Source of the DNA: Polyangiaceae bacterium
GTDB taxonomy: Bacteria > Myxococcota_A > Polyangia > Polyangiales > Polyangiaceae
DNA length: 64,000 nt
NCBI GenBank assembly: GCA_020633235.1
Contig: JACKEA010000011.1
Coordinates: forward strand, 62,001 to 126,000
Direction of reading: 5' to 3'
Within the stretch, counting starts at the first letter, position 1. Every line of letters starts with the position of its first letter. The notes below the pieces were generated by a model. It saw only the letters and a program-made list of their open reading frames with translations. It did no database searches and was not told the origin of the DNA. Below are positions 8,531-16,354 of the stretch, piece by piece. A program made the position numbers and the translations under genes.

Positions 8531-8850
8531 GTAACACTACGGCGTAGAGCCGAATGCGGCTCCCATGCGTGACCTTGCTCTGGTTCGTTCGCGCGGGATT
8601 CCACGCGCCCACGCGCTTGTCCGATGGGCCTATGGCCACGCCTGCCTCACGACAAGCGGCACGCCGAGTGCGGCCACAAGGTGGGGCCGCGGGTCATCTC
8701 CTTCTCGCTTTGGTGGCGGGGCGAGCGCACACAAGCCTACCGCAAGAGTTCGCGGCGGCGCTGGTGGAAGATCTTGAAGCGGAGGTCCGCTGCAGGGATG
8801 GAAACCGAGGACGCTTCCGTCATGGCGAGCGGATCAAGGCGACCAGTGGC
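8531..8850. other. Stretch with no recognisable gene
   Basis: About 320 bp. Short open frames exist on the plus strand, for example around 8624-8854, but none has a convincing start, ribosome-binding site or family motif. It lies between a sigma-like remnant and a broken ImmA gene, so it is probably decayed accessory DNA. Confidence 0.4.
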
Positions 8851-9270
8851 TTAGAGTCGCGCAAGGCTGGTTGCTGGCATCAGCATCGCTGCAGCGAACC
8901 CATTCGCTGCCACTCGGTGTCGAGGTACGGCTTGTGCCCATCAACGACGCCACGATCCAACCCCGTTGAATCGACGTGCGCCAGGCGTCGGTCGACCAGT
9001 TCCTCCGGATGGATGTTGGCATGTCCAATCTCGTGGCCGAGAGTGAAGAGTGCACGCCCCGCGCCGGCGCAAAGCTCGTAGTAGGTGTCCTCGCTGAGGG
9101 CTCCCACGATGGCTCCATCGTCGTCCGCGTACCGCGCTTGCGCCTCGAGCCCGAGGGGCAAGTCGACGCCGTACTGCAGCGGCACGGTCCTGCCCTGGAC
9201 CGTTACTTCGTAGTCGTCTAGACGCTCGAAAAGCTCCGGCCAGGTAGGTGGTCCAGTAACCAGGGCTAGA
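8851..9270 (-). pseudogene. ImmA/IrrE-type metallopeptidase, frameshifted and truncated
   Basis: The minus strand encodes an ImmA/IrrE-like zinc peptidase: YGVDLPLGLEAQAR, then GRALFTLGHEIGHANIH, with the zinc motif HEIGH. The family signature EWQANxFAAAxLMP is split. The frame reads EWQRMGSLQRC-stop, but shifting one base gives NGFAAAMLMPATSLARL then TAA at 8851-8853, so one base is missing near 8916. The N-terminus is cut where DUF2326-like sequence begins in the opposite direction near 9270. Intact relatives cleave repressors or act as antitoxins next to XRE proteins; none is adjacent here. Confidence 0.75.
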
Positions 9271-9688
9271 GCGTGGTCACTGATGCGATTCTGACCTTTC
9301 AGGAAATCTCCTCGGCGCTCTATGAGGACTCGAAGGCGGGTGCTTTCGCGATCACGCCGACGCAGAACGGCCCTGAGTTCGAGATCATGATCCACGGCTC
9401 GAAGAGCAAGGGAGTGACCAACATGCAAATCTTCTGCTTCGACATGATGCTGTTGAGCCTAACGCACGGTCGAAGCCCGGGTTTCGTGATCCACGATAGC
9501 CATATCTCCGATGGTGTCGATGAACGTCAAATCGGGAAGCCTTGGCGATCGGTGCGGAGCTGGCCCCCGAACACTCATGCCATCCGCGCGGACGTCGATG
9601 CAGTACTCACATCTACGAGCGCGCGATCCCCGTTCGGCTGACCGATGCGACGGAGGATGGTGGCCTCTTTGGCTTCCGTTCGACTAGG
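9270..9688 (+). pseudogene. DUF2326 protein remnant (ABC-3C conflict-system component)
   Basis: The frame from 9273 reads KGVTNMQIFCFDMMLLSL and then GRSPGFVIHDSHISDGVDERQIG, the core of DUF2326. The frame then breaks at a missing base near 9540; the shifted frame continues KALAIGAELAPE and later LTDATEDGGLFGF, the family end. The N-terminal half, including any coiled-coil ATPase part, is absent, and a TAG lies in frame at 9267. DUF2326 proteins occur in ABC-three-component (ABC-3C) biological-conflict systems. This copy cannot be functional. It lies head-to-head with the ImmA remnant. Confidence 0.7.
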
Positions 9689-10802
9689 CGAACAGGTTCC
9701 GAGCCCGGTCGTAGGACGTAACCGCGTTCAAGCCGAGTCCCTCTCCGGCCACAGTCCTTAACAGGCGGATCTCTTCTCGATACGGTGCTTCCTCCGCCCT
9801 GCCCTGGATGATCGAGCCCAATCGGCGGGTACACATTCCGGCAACCAGGTCTGCGACCTGGATTCCTGCTGCCTCATGCGAGGTGGCGAACGAGAGCGAG
9901 ACCTTTCCGGTGCCGAAATCCCAATTCACAAGAGCCTGGGCGACTGACGTACTCAACAGATTCGCGTTCGCGTTCGACTCCAGCAGTGTGGCGTACCGTT
10001 CAAGGATTGGGCGAACATGGGGTTGATCGTCGTGGACCACGCTTGCCGCAGGCCAGGAGGTCGCCGCTCTGTTGACCCGGGCGTACAGGTTTGTGAAGGC
10101 GTTCACGTGAGGGAGCATGGCGTAGCGAGTCCTGCCCCTGCTGTCCGGTTCTGGAAGAAGTTGGTCGGGGGGGACCGGCTCCAACTGGCGAGCCCTTGTC
10201 GCCACGTCTAGCACTTCGAGAAGCGTCCCCAGCTCTTCGCGAGGCCCCGGCGGCGCCCACCGTCGGGCTGTGAGGACGCCATCGCGGAGGCTGGCCTCGA
10301 AGTCGCTGACGGTCTGCTGGTTCGGGTTCTGAGCGAACACGAGGTAGGGCTGAACGTAGCTCGATGGCACCTGATGCGTCAGAAGTTCGGCGAGCATGTT
10401 GGCGAGGTCGAGCGAATCCTGCGAAGTCTGGTCGAACCAAGGCCCTCCGAGGAAGTAGCTCACGATGCTGGTGGCCAGGTAGTACGCCTTGTCCATCAGC
10501 TCGATGAAGATTGGCGTCGATGCCTCGATGAGACCGCGGACGAGTTCGACTCCGAGACCAGGATGGCGAGCCAGCGTGCTCGACTTGAACTCGGGAGCCT
10601 GGATCCGGTGGCGTCGGCGAAGGTCGTCCAGGAGCCGATCGAGGAGACCGGAGCCGAGCGGTTCGCCGATGCCTACGAGTGCGAACGCGGGCTGCCCACC
10701 GAACGCCTCGACGATCTTGGCGGCATCCCCAGTGTTGCCGCTCTCATCGACGAATACGGTGAAAGGTGACTCGGGCGATATGGGAACCGAAGCGTTCGGC
10801 AT
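9684..10802 (-). CDS. DUF3800 domain protein
   Basis: 372 residues from the ATG at 10800-10802. The DUF3800 hallmark is near the N-terminus (FTVFVDESGNTGD, with DESG at about residues 19-22), and the family's late QVADLVAG motif is close to the C-terminus. The fold is thought to be RNase H-like, with the Asp residues as possible metal ligands; the family is frequent in defence islands and mobile elements but its activity is not established. It is preceded by a 113-residue unknown gene 4 bp upstream on the same strand, forming a two-gene operon. It seems intact, unlike most neighbours. Its 3' end touches the DUF2326 remnant. Confidence 0.8.
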   Translation of the reverse strand: MPNASVPISPESPFTVFVDESGNTGDAAKIVEAFGGQPAFALVGIGEPLGSGLLDRLLDDLRRRHRIQAPEFKSSTLARHPGLGVELVRGLIEASTPIFIELMDKAYYLATSIVSYFLGGPWFDQTSQDSLDLANMLAELLTHQVPSSYVQPYLVFAQNPNQQTVSDFEASLRDGVLTARRWAPPGPREELGTLLEVLDVATRARQLEPVPPDQLLPEPDSRGRTRYAMLPHVNAFTNLYARVNRAATSWPAASVVHDDQPHVRPILERYATLLESNANANLLSTSVAQALVNWDFGTGKVSLSFATSHEAAGIQVADLVAGMCTRRLGSIIQGRAEEAPYREEIRLLRTVAGEGLGLNAVTSYDRARNLFA

Positions 10803-10806
10803 CCAT

Positions 10807-11145
10807 CTATCCTGGCCGCGTCTGACCTCGACGCTTCGCAGTGTCGAAGTAGCCGGTCCGCTTCGTCCCGTCGAGCACGGCCCAGGCGCCATCGGAGAAG
10901 TGCTCGACCCAGACTATCGACCTCAAGGTGTCGTCGGGGTGGGAATCCGCGTCGGCCGTATTCACCCGGGAGAAGGTGACGTTGGCAGCGGCTGCGGCCT
11001 CGGCAAGCGACCGGCAAAACCGAGGTGGGTTGTAGGGCTTGCCGTCGAAGCTGTGCCGTACAGCGAAGTGAAGACCATCGCGTGCTGCCTCTTGTTGCCG
11101 TCGAAGCAGGTCACGCTTGGACATCTCAGCCTTGGTCGGGGGCAT
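10807..11145 (-). CDS. Small hypothetical protein in operon with DUF3800 gene
   Basis: 112-118 residues depending on start: ATGs at 11145 and 11163, and an internal one at 11124 that has an AAGG-like site upstream. The N-terminus is charged (SKRDLLRRQQEAARDGLHF) and contains a helix of the type SLAEAAAAANVTFSRV. The C-terminal half reads SIVWVEHFSDGAWAVLDG, which looks like a beta-sheet. I recognise no family. Its stop lies 4 bp before the DUF3800 start, so the two are very likely co-translated and may form one functional unit. Confidence 0.6.
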   Translation of the reverse strand: MPPTKAEMSKRDLLRRQQEAARDGLHFAVRHSFDGKPYNPPRFCRSLAEAAAAANVTFSRVNTADADSHPDDTLRSIVWVEHFSDGAWAVLDGTKRTGYFDTAKRRGQTRPG

Positions 11146-11241
11146 GCAACAAGTGTAGATCATTGTGCCGGTGGGCCCCGAGGGCGGCGCGTCGGTACCG
11201 CTTGCTTGACGTTGGTGGTGCCCGAGGGATAGGGCCTCGGA

Positions 11242-12006
11242 ATGGCCAGCGACGAGCGTCCCGAGGAAGCCAGGGTCCGGCGGATCCTTGAAGGAGATGG
11301 GTTCAACGTCGAGCGAATCCCGGAGGACCAGCAGGCCAAGCGAGCCGACTACCTGGCCCGCCGCGGCTCCGAGACCTACTTGGTCGAAGTGAAGCGGATC
11401 GACGAGGCAGCGTGGACGTTTGACGCCGAGAACCTCGCGATGCGCGACATCCCTCTTAGCTACCGAAACGGTATCTCGAAGGTGGTACGTGATGCGGTTG
11501 CGCAGCTCATGTCCACGCCTGTTGCCGTCTCAGACCCGCTCAGGGTCGCATGGTTTGTTGCGACGGGCATCGAGGCAGAAGCCTACGTCGAACAAGTGCG
11601 GGCCACGCTGTACGGGGCGGTCGATCTCATCTGGACGATGGGTGCAGACGGAGCCAAGTGCAAGCGGTGCTACTTCTTCACCTGGTCCGAGTTCATGGGG
11701 CTGCCGAACCTGGACGCCGCTGTCGTGGGGACCGCCTCGCAGGGGCAACTCTGCATCAACAGTCACGGGCGGCAGACGGATCGCGTTTGTGCTTGTGCTC
11801 TCCGCCAGCTCTTCGGTGAAGCGGCATTGGACCCGCTGGCGGAGGAGGCTGCGGGGGCCGCATTCATTGCCGACGCTGCCTCCGACGTTCGTGACGAGGC
11901 CGCGATGCTCGAATCCGTAAAGGCGAAGTACGGACTCTCGTTCCTCCTTCCGTTCAAGCCAACGCAGCACACCGGGGTGGCCTGGCTGCCCGGTGGGCGG
12001 ACCTGA
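11242..12006 (+). CDS. Putative PD-(D/E)xK nuclease-like protein
   Basis: 254 residues. The N-terminal part has the order expected of a restriction-endonuclease-like fold: RVRRILEGDGFNVERIPE (helix then strand), KRADYLA (Asp), and TYLVEVKR (the E-x-K pair). The middle contains a Cys cluster (KCKRCYFF) and later CINSHGR with CACALRQLF. No named family is recognised. Nuclease activity is inferred only from the D...ExK pattern. It faces away from the DUF3800 pair with about 80 bp between, in the least damaged section of accessory region 1. Confidence 0.6.
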   Translation: MASDERPEEARVRRILEGDGFNVERIPEDQQAKRADYLARRGSETYLVEVKRIDEAAWTFDAENLAMRDIPLSYRNGISKVVRDAVAQLMSTPVAVSDPLRVAWFVATGIEAEAYVEQVRATLYGAVDLIWTMGADGAKCKRCYFFTWSEFMGLPNLDAAVVGTASQGQLCINSHGRQTDRVCACALRQLFGEAALDPLAEEAAGAAFIADAASDVRDEAAMLESVKAKYGLSFLLPFKPTQHTGVAWLPGGRT

Positions 12007-12123
12007 ACGCCCCGCTATCACCCCTGCGGGCGTCCATGGATGTTCAGCTCGGTGGCTGCCGGGATGTTGCGGCACGCCCATGGTGCAGGACATCCAGTTC
12101 ATCACCATTGCGGGCGAGTCAGG

Positions 12124-12627
12124 ATGTCCAGACCCGAAATCGTGGCTTGCGCTGCCTTGGTGCGCACTGGGCTGACACTGGGTAGGCTCTCCGCGTCGGA
12201 GGGCCATGCCGTGAAAGTTCTTCAAACCATCGGGCGCCATAGCGCGTCGGGCCAGGAAGGCATCTTCCAGTACAAGCGAACCGTCAAGGGCGTGTTCATA
12301 GACTCCAGCGTCGGGCGGGCGGCGCTTACTCCAGACAAGGTGACAATCACGCATGACGAGTGGACCTCGATTCTAAAGGCGATCGAGGCGCTGCCTCAGC
12401 AGACGTTTCGCCTGACTCGTTCCGGCACCGGCGACAAGCCAACGCAGAGCATGTACGACACGATCAGTAGTGCCGTTCCGAGCCCAGCCCATGGGTAGCA
12501 CTGGAATGACTCGTGGCTCGCGTACATCGCGGCGATTCTCGAGCACGAAGGCTCGATCGACCACTATGGCGGGCCACTGGGTCACGGCGACGGCGCTCCT
12601 ATCATCTTTGCGCGGGACGTGACCTAG
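12124..12627 (+). pseudogene. Unknown gene interrupted by an in-frame amber stop
   Basis: From the ATG at 12124 the frame encodes 124 codons, then meets TAG at 12496-12498. Without any frame change it continues HWNDSWLAYIAAILEHEGS and on to a second TAG at 12625-12627. The composition after the stop is as protein-like as before it, so a single nonsense change in a gene of about 167 codons is the simplest reading. Recognisable segments are ITHDEWTSILKAIEALPQ and SMYDTISSAV. No family is recognised. Downstream genes on the same strand are also damaged. Confidence 0.5.
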
Positions 12628-12910
12628 CTCATCGTCGAGTCCCCGGGCGCATCTGGATTGGCGGCCCGTTCACGGTGGATGAGCTGCCCGTGCGGGATCG
12701 ACGGGACCGATGAGCACCTACCCGACACCAGCGGCAACGACACGCTCCGGGCGCTGATGTTGGCGGCCCGGCTGCTCTCACTGCGCCTGTCGGACTTCAA
12801 GGACAAGGGCGCGCGGGTCGTCTATCCAGGGACCAACGACGAGGTCGATCTGGAGGCGGTACTTCACCAAGTGGGTGGGATAGCCTACCGGCGGGGAGGA
12901 GCTGATGTCC
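12628..12910 (+). pseudogene. Frameshifted member of a gene family shared by both accessory regions
   Basis: One frame gives GRIWIGGPFTVDE; a second frame continues CPCGIDGTDEHLPDTSG, then DTLRALMLAARLLSLRLSDF. The same sequence order is found, also frameshifted, at 24682-24964 on the minus strand (PYTVDE, CPCGIEG, HPDISG, DTLQALMLAARLLANQLSDF). The protein family is not recognised. The conserved parts are a Cys-x-Cys-Gly motif and a long Leu/Ala helix. At least one frameshift lies near 12682. Confidence 0.55.
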
Positions 12911-13609
12911 TTCAAGATCGTCACCTGGAACATGGGATGCGGGCCGCCACACTCTGGCTACCCGAAGGACCACGATTGAGCGTGGGCGTATCTTCTGGAC
13001 GACCTCCGCCCGGACATCGCCCTGGTTCAAAAAGACCCTGATCTCCAAGCTCGATGCCTTGCAAGGCCGCTACGTCGTCAAGGTCTGCAATCCGGTGGAG
13101 GGCGCAGACGCTGGAACTGCCGTGGTCGTCCGGAATGGGTTGTCGGTGATCGACGGCCCGCTCATCACCGTGAGCAACGTAGCCTACGTTGCCACGGCTA
13201 CGGTGCCCACGTCCGACGGGGCGTTCGACCTTTGCAGTGTGCGCGTCTACCCCGGGAAGAAACAGTTCGCCGGCCTTCATCAGCTCGTGGAGGTCGCCGC
13301 AACGCTGTTCAACAACCCAACGGTGATCGCTGGGGACTTCAACGCCGCCAGGAAGTTTGGGAAGCGGTACGCCAAGTTTCTTCGAGGACATGCACGAGAA
13401 CGGCTTCCTCGACGCCTACTACCGCCAGCACGCTCGGGAGGGTTGGAGCTTCTGGGGCAAGCAGGCCAAGGAGCAGTACCAGGACGACCACTTCCAGCAA
13501 GACGTGGGTAGCGAAGGTCGTGAACTGCGAGATCATCAACGAGCCGAAGATCGTCCACGAGGTCAGCGACCACGGCCCGGTGGTGCTGGAGCTGGACGTT
13601 GGTCCGTAG
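12905..13609 (+). pseudogene. Endonuclease/exonuclease/phosphatase (EEP) family remnant
   Basis: The start reads MSFKIVTWNMG, the EEP N-terminal motif, but TGA interrupts at 12977-12979. The same frame goes on with AWAYLLDDLRPDIALVQ, then shifts. Later segments in other frames include VIAGDFNAAR (the GDFN motif), FFEDMHENGFLDAYYRQH and VSDHGPVVLELD (the SDH catalytic motif), ending at TAG 13607-13609. One stop and about three frameshifts make it inactive. Intact relatives are metal-dependent phosphodiesterases such as ExoIII-like nucleases. A 39-bp piece of this gene is duplicated at 8288-8326. Confidence 0.75.
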
Positions 13610-13633
13610 AGGCTTGCCCGCCACGATGGCTCC

Positions 13634-14000
13634 CTACCCATCGACGCCCAGGCCGAGCAAACACGTGCTCTGGCGGGTCGAGGGCGGCCTGGTCGGATCG
13701 ATGACGAACATGATGGCCTTCTCGCCACCTACTTTCGGCGTAACGTCGATCAATTCGTCGTCGGAACTGCGCCAGACGGTGTGAAATTCTGCCTCGACCC
13801 ACACGCCCGGGAACAACCAGAGGCACCAACCGTAGACGGCCTCCCCACCGTCCGCGCCCGAAGCAGTCGCCGACAACGCCACCGCCGGTAGGGCGCACTT
13901 CTACCTGAACAGGAGGATCTTGGCAGTCCAGCTTGTGGACGAGCGAGTTGACGTATCTATCGATGGTCGGCGGAACGATGGTGTCGCCCATGGTGGGCAT
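13634..14000 (-). pseudogene. Conserved hypothetical gene, frameshifted
   Basis: From an ATG at 13998-14000 the minus strand encodes DTIVPPTIDRYVNSLVHKLD and VEVRPTGGGVVGDCFG. The frame then shifts around 13850-13890 and resumes in another frame as VYGWCLWLFPGVWVEAEFH, then WRSSDDELIDVTPK and IMFVIDPTRP. The second part resembles short conserved hypothetical proteins with a WxEAEFHxVW...DVTPK pattern, whose function I do not know. It is probably a single gene of about 120 codons, now broken. Confidence 0.5.
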
Positions 14001-14098
14001 GCTACCGCCGGCTCGGCGGACAAATAGAGCCTCCAACGGCGCCATTCAGCGCCTGCCGAGCACCCAGGGGGGCTTCGCACGTGTGCCAAGCTCGTGAG

Positions 14099-14542
14099 AT
14101 GGCGTCGTCCGAAGTCTCCTATGAGCGGCTCTTCCAAGACGAGTACAGGTGGCTCTGCGACGTGCTCGACCTGGCACCCGTGGACCTGGTGTTAATCCCT
14201 GATGACGACCTGGAGGTTGACCCTAGGTACGGGGGAACACCCCGTAGAATCGAGACCCGATACTCCCAACATGACGCCAGCGTCGTCCGGAGTACTGCGA
14301 CCTCGGAGAGCGGTGAGCCGCCTACGTGGAGCACCACCGAAGCGGAAGGCTACCTATTCTGGGAAGAGTGGCGCACAACATTGTGGCACGAGGTTTCGCA
14401 CCAAGTACAAGACGAGTGCGGGTTCGGCTGGGACGCCACTGTGGAGAATGGGCACGGCTCGACTTGGTCCGCCGCGCTGGATTGGATGGCTCGGCGGCTT
14501 GGATGTCCATCTGGCGAGACACTCAAGCGCCTCCTCGCGTAG
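14099..14542 (+). CDS. Putative zinc-metallopeptidase-like protein (HEVSH)
   Basis: 147 residues from the ATG at 14099; an earlier frame start at 14081 is less likely. The central motif WRTTLWHEVSHQVQDECGFG has an HExxH zinc signature on a helix, followed by a further His in NGHGSTW that could be a third ligand. The N-terminal part (LCDVLDLAPVDLVLIPDDD) fits a small alpha/beta domain, as in SprT-like or similar minimal peptidases. No exact family is assigned. It appears intact, flanked by a broken gene upstream and the GIY-YIG gene facing it downstream. Confidence 0.6.
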   Translation: MASSEVSYERLFQDEYRWLCDVLDLAPVDLVLIPDDDLEVDPRYGGTPRRIETRYSQHDASVVRSTATSESGEPPTWSTTEAEGYLFWEEWRTTLWHEVSHQVQDECGFGWDATVENGHGSTWSAALDWMARRLGCPSGETLKRLLA

Positions 14543-14619
14543 ACCGAGTCATCTCGGACGCCCCTTGGTGCACCTGGGTGCAGTGGGACCCGCCCTAGCG
14601 AGTCGAGAAACCGGACGCA

Positions 14620-15009
14620 CTAGGAGGCACGGCACGTATCGCAGCCCTGGCAACTTGGCAGGATCCGCGTCCGCTGCCCTTCTTTGATCTTCCACGTACA
14701 GGGTGACAGATGCACAAGGTCGAGAGTCCTCTTGGCCTCGCAGTGCTCGATGAACTGCACCAGCGACGCATGCCGGTGGAACCACTCGCTCTGCTCAACG
14801 CGGGCGATTCTAAAAAAGTAGTGAAGCCATTGCTCTTCGCGCTCTGTTCCGACGGCGTGAAAGCGCATCTTGAGCTTCCGAGGGTTGCCAGTTTGCAGGG
14901 TGCTCAGGCGATAGCTTTCTCGGAACTGCGTGCAGTGACCGATCTTGATGTGCAAAACCTCGTCGTCGGGCCCGAGTTCTTCCACGAAGTAGACGCTTGT
15001 GCCTGACAT
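14620..15009 (-). CDS. GIY-YIG nuclease-family protein (T5orf172/Mug113-like)
   Basis: 129 residues from an ATG at 15009; an ATG four codons upstream is also possible. The N-terminal VYFVEELGPDDEVLHIKIGHC matches the degenerate GIY-YIG start of the T5orf172/Mug113 group (VYF...hIKIG). It is followed by RLSTLQTGNPRKLKMRF, the family's RLxxLQTGNP motif, with the conserved Arg, and then EREEQWLHYFF (the catalytic Glu helix) and SEWFHR. These proteins are predicted DNA endonucleases of phages and mobile elements. The C-terminus has an unusual Cys cluster (PSCQGCDTCRAS). It is the last gene of accessory region 1. Confidence 0.75.
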   Translation of the reverse strand: MSGTSVYFVEELGPDDEVLHIKIGHCTQFRESYRLSTLQTGNPRKLKMRFHAVGTEREEQWLHYFFRIARVEQSEWFHRHASLVQFIEHCEAKRTLDLVHLSPCTWKIKEGQRTRILPSCQGCDTCRAS

Positions 15010-15308
15010 GGGTGCCGTCACCTACGTTACAGCGATCCCTGGCCTCTTTGGCCCTCCAATTGTCGGCGAATCGTCAGCACTCGCCGCAAGGAGCCGCTTG
15101 TGGGACAGCCCCCTTGGAGCCATGGCCGCTGCGCAGAACTAAGCCGACGGGGACGGGGCCTCAGACTCGACGAACCTTCGACCTGTCGTGGAACTGTCGC
15201 GGCAACGGACTTTCGGTCCGGTGCCTGCGGGCTGGTGCGGAAGTCAAACCGGGAAACTGAAAGAGGTTCCGCAATTGGCCGCATCATCCCGCAGCGTTGT
15301 CGCGGTGC

Positions 15309-15359
15309 GGGGACTTCGAATCCCGAGGTCGCAGGGTTCGCATCCCGCCCGGGCGCGCC
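15309..15359 (+). other. tRNA-Arg-like 3'-half fragment
   Basis: The stretch reads GGACTTCGAATCC (anticodon stem-loop-like), then GGTCGCAGGGTTCG (T arm-like), and ends GGGCGCGCC. The 3' end matches the last bases of bacterial tRNA-Arg(UCU), a common integration site. The 5' half is missing and the T stem is imperfect, so it is not a functional tRNA; it is probably a relic of an attachment site. Confidence 0.5.
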
Positions 15360-15442
15360 GAGCGCGTGGACCTTTGAACGAGGTACAACAACGCCGCCAC
15401 CGTGACGGCCCGCGGTCCTCGTTCTCGCTTGGCCAGCTCAAG

Positions 15443-15498
15443 TAGCCCTCACACCGCCTTGGCGCGCAGGGTGGCGAACGCGACGCGACCCTGGGTTC
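15443..15498 (-). repeat. GGVAFATLRAKAV repeat, copy A (right edge of accessory region 1)
   Basis: The minus strand encodes TQGRVAFATLRAKAV-stop. It differs from copy D (30609-30665) at about 4 of 55 positions and is less like copies B and C. It is oriented like copy C, so accessory region 1 is flanked by direct repeats. Confidence 0.8.
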
Positions 15499-15547
15499 CG
15501 GGCGTCGCGACGGCGGCGATACCCTCCTCGGCGCTGGCGAACCCGTT

Positions 15548-16246
15548 GTGCCAGACTTGGGGAGCCTGATGTCGCAGCTGCTGACCGCCAAGCTGAGTGA
15601 CGCGGAGTTCTTCCCTCTCGTCTTGGCGGCGATCGTGGTCGCGGCCTGTAGCGCTGCGAAGAGCGACGTGCGACGTCCCGCACAACCGCTCCGCGATCAC
15701 GGCGAAGGCCGTACGAGTGCCAGTTGCTCCAGTGCGGAGGACTCGGTCTTCTTCCAGGGTCGGCAGCGCTGTGGCTGCTGGCATGGCAAACGACGGTGTC
15801 GCACCGACGACACTCCGAAGTGCTTTCGCAGTGGTCTTTGGTACTCGAAGTATTGGCACATTGACCTGACACAAGGCGGGAAGACGGTTCGTTGCACGTG
15901 TGGGGGCGTCCGTTGGGACTGCGAGGACATCAGCGATGCATGGCTTCGTCCGCCCCACGTGCTCTTCCAGCCCGAAAGCGTCGAGCTCTCGGCGCGGCAG
16001 CGCGAAGAGCTCACGGTTTGGGTACGCGAGCTCTCGGCTGATGCCGAGAGCGCGGTGTTTGTCATAGGCATCGCCAACGCGGAAGAGCGCGGAGACGCCT
16101 CCGCACTCGCACGTCGGCGTGCCGACGTCGTGCGAGAGGCACTGGTGCGCCTGGGCGTGGCGCCCAGCCGTCTGACTCTGGGACCAGTGGAGTCGGGAAA
16201 GGCCGGTCTGGTGATCTTGCGGCCGCGTCTCGACCCTCCAGAGTGA
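15548..16246 (+). CDS. OmpA-like C-terminal domain lipoprotein
   Basis: 232 residues. The N-terminal hydrophobic segment PLVLAAIVVAACS ends in a Cys compatible with lipidation. A Cys-rich middle section follows (RCGCWHGKRRC, then RCTCGGVRWDC). The C-terminal 90 residues resemble the OmpA/MotB peptidoglycan-binding fold: VLFQPESVELSARQREELTVW, GIANAEERGDASALARRRAD, then VREALVRLGVAPSRL. It probably links envelope and cell wall. Part of this domain (15999-16129) is duplicated in inverted form at 30475-30601. It starts 50 bp after repeat copy A. Confidence 0.7.
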   Translation: MPDLGSLMSQLLTAKLSDAEFFPLVLAAIVVAACSAAKSDVRRPAQPLRDHGEGRTSASCSSAEDSVFFQGRQRCGCWHGKRRCRTDDTPKCFRSGLWYSKYWHIDLTQGGKTVRCTCGGVRWDCEDISDAWLRPPHVLFQPESVELSARQREELTVWVRELSADAESAVFVIGIANAEERGDASALARRRADVVREALVRLGVAPSRLTLGPVESGKAGLVILRPRLDPPE

Positions 16247-16354
16247 AGTCTCGCTGCCGTCGCGCTGTCGTAGACGGGGCGGGCCTTGATCGAACGCATC
16301 CGATGGCCGTCTTTGCTCGGTAGGGGCCAACTAAGGCGATATGCTCAGCCCTTC

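Larger units (their letters stand above)
15184..15505 (+). repeat. ~320-bp unit, inverted copy of 22185-22548
   Basis: Landmarks occur in the same order in both copies: a GTCGTGGAACTGTCG block, a GGACTTTCGGTCC hairpin, GCGGGCTGGTGCGG, CTGAAAGAGGTTCC, a tRNA-Arg-like 3' half, ACAACGCCGCCAC and the GGVAFATLRAKAV repeat. Identity by eye is roughly 75-80 percent. It faces its partner at 22185-22548 across the core block 15.5-22.2 kb. Confidence 0.7.

Noticed and set aside
15309..15359. Functional tRNA-Arg gene
   Set aside because: Only the 3' half is present and the T stem has mismatches; the same holds for 22373-22431.
8265..15500. Region 1 as a prophage
   Set aside because: No capsid, terminase, portal, integrase or lysis genes are recognisable; the contents look like defence or mobile cargo.
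15449..16330. 293-codon minus-strand frame ending in GGVAFATLRAKAV
   Set aside because: It runs opposite the OmpA-like gene and lacks any domain; only its last ~18 codons match the repeat.
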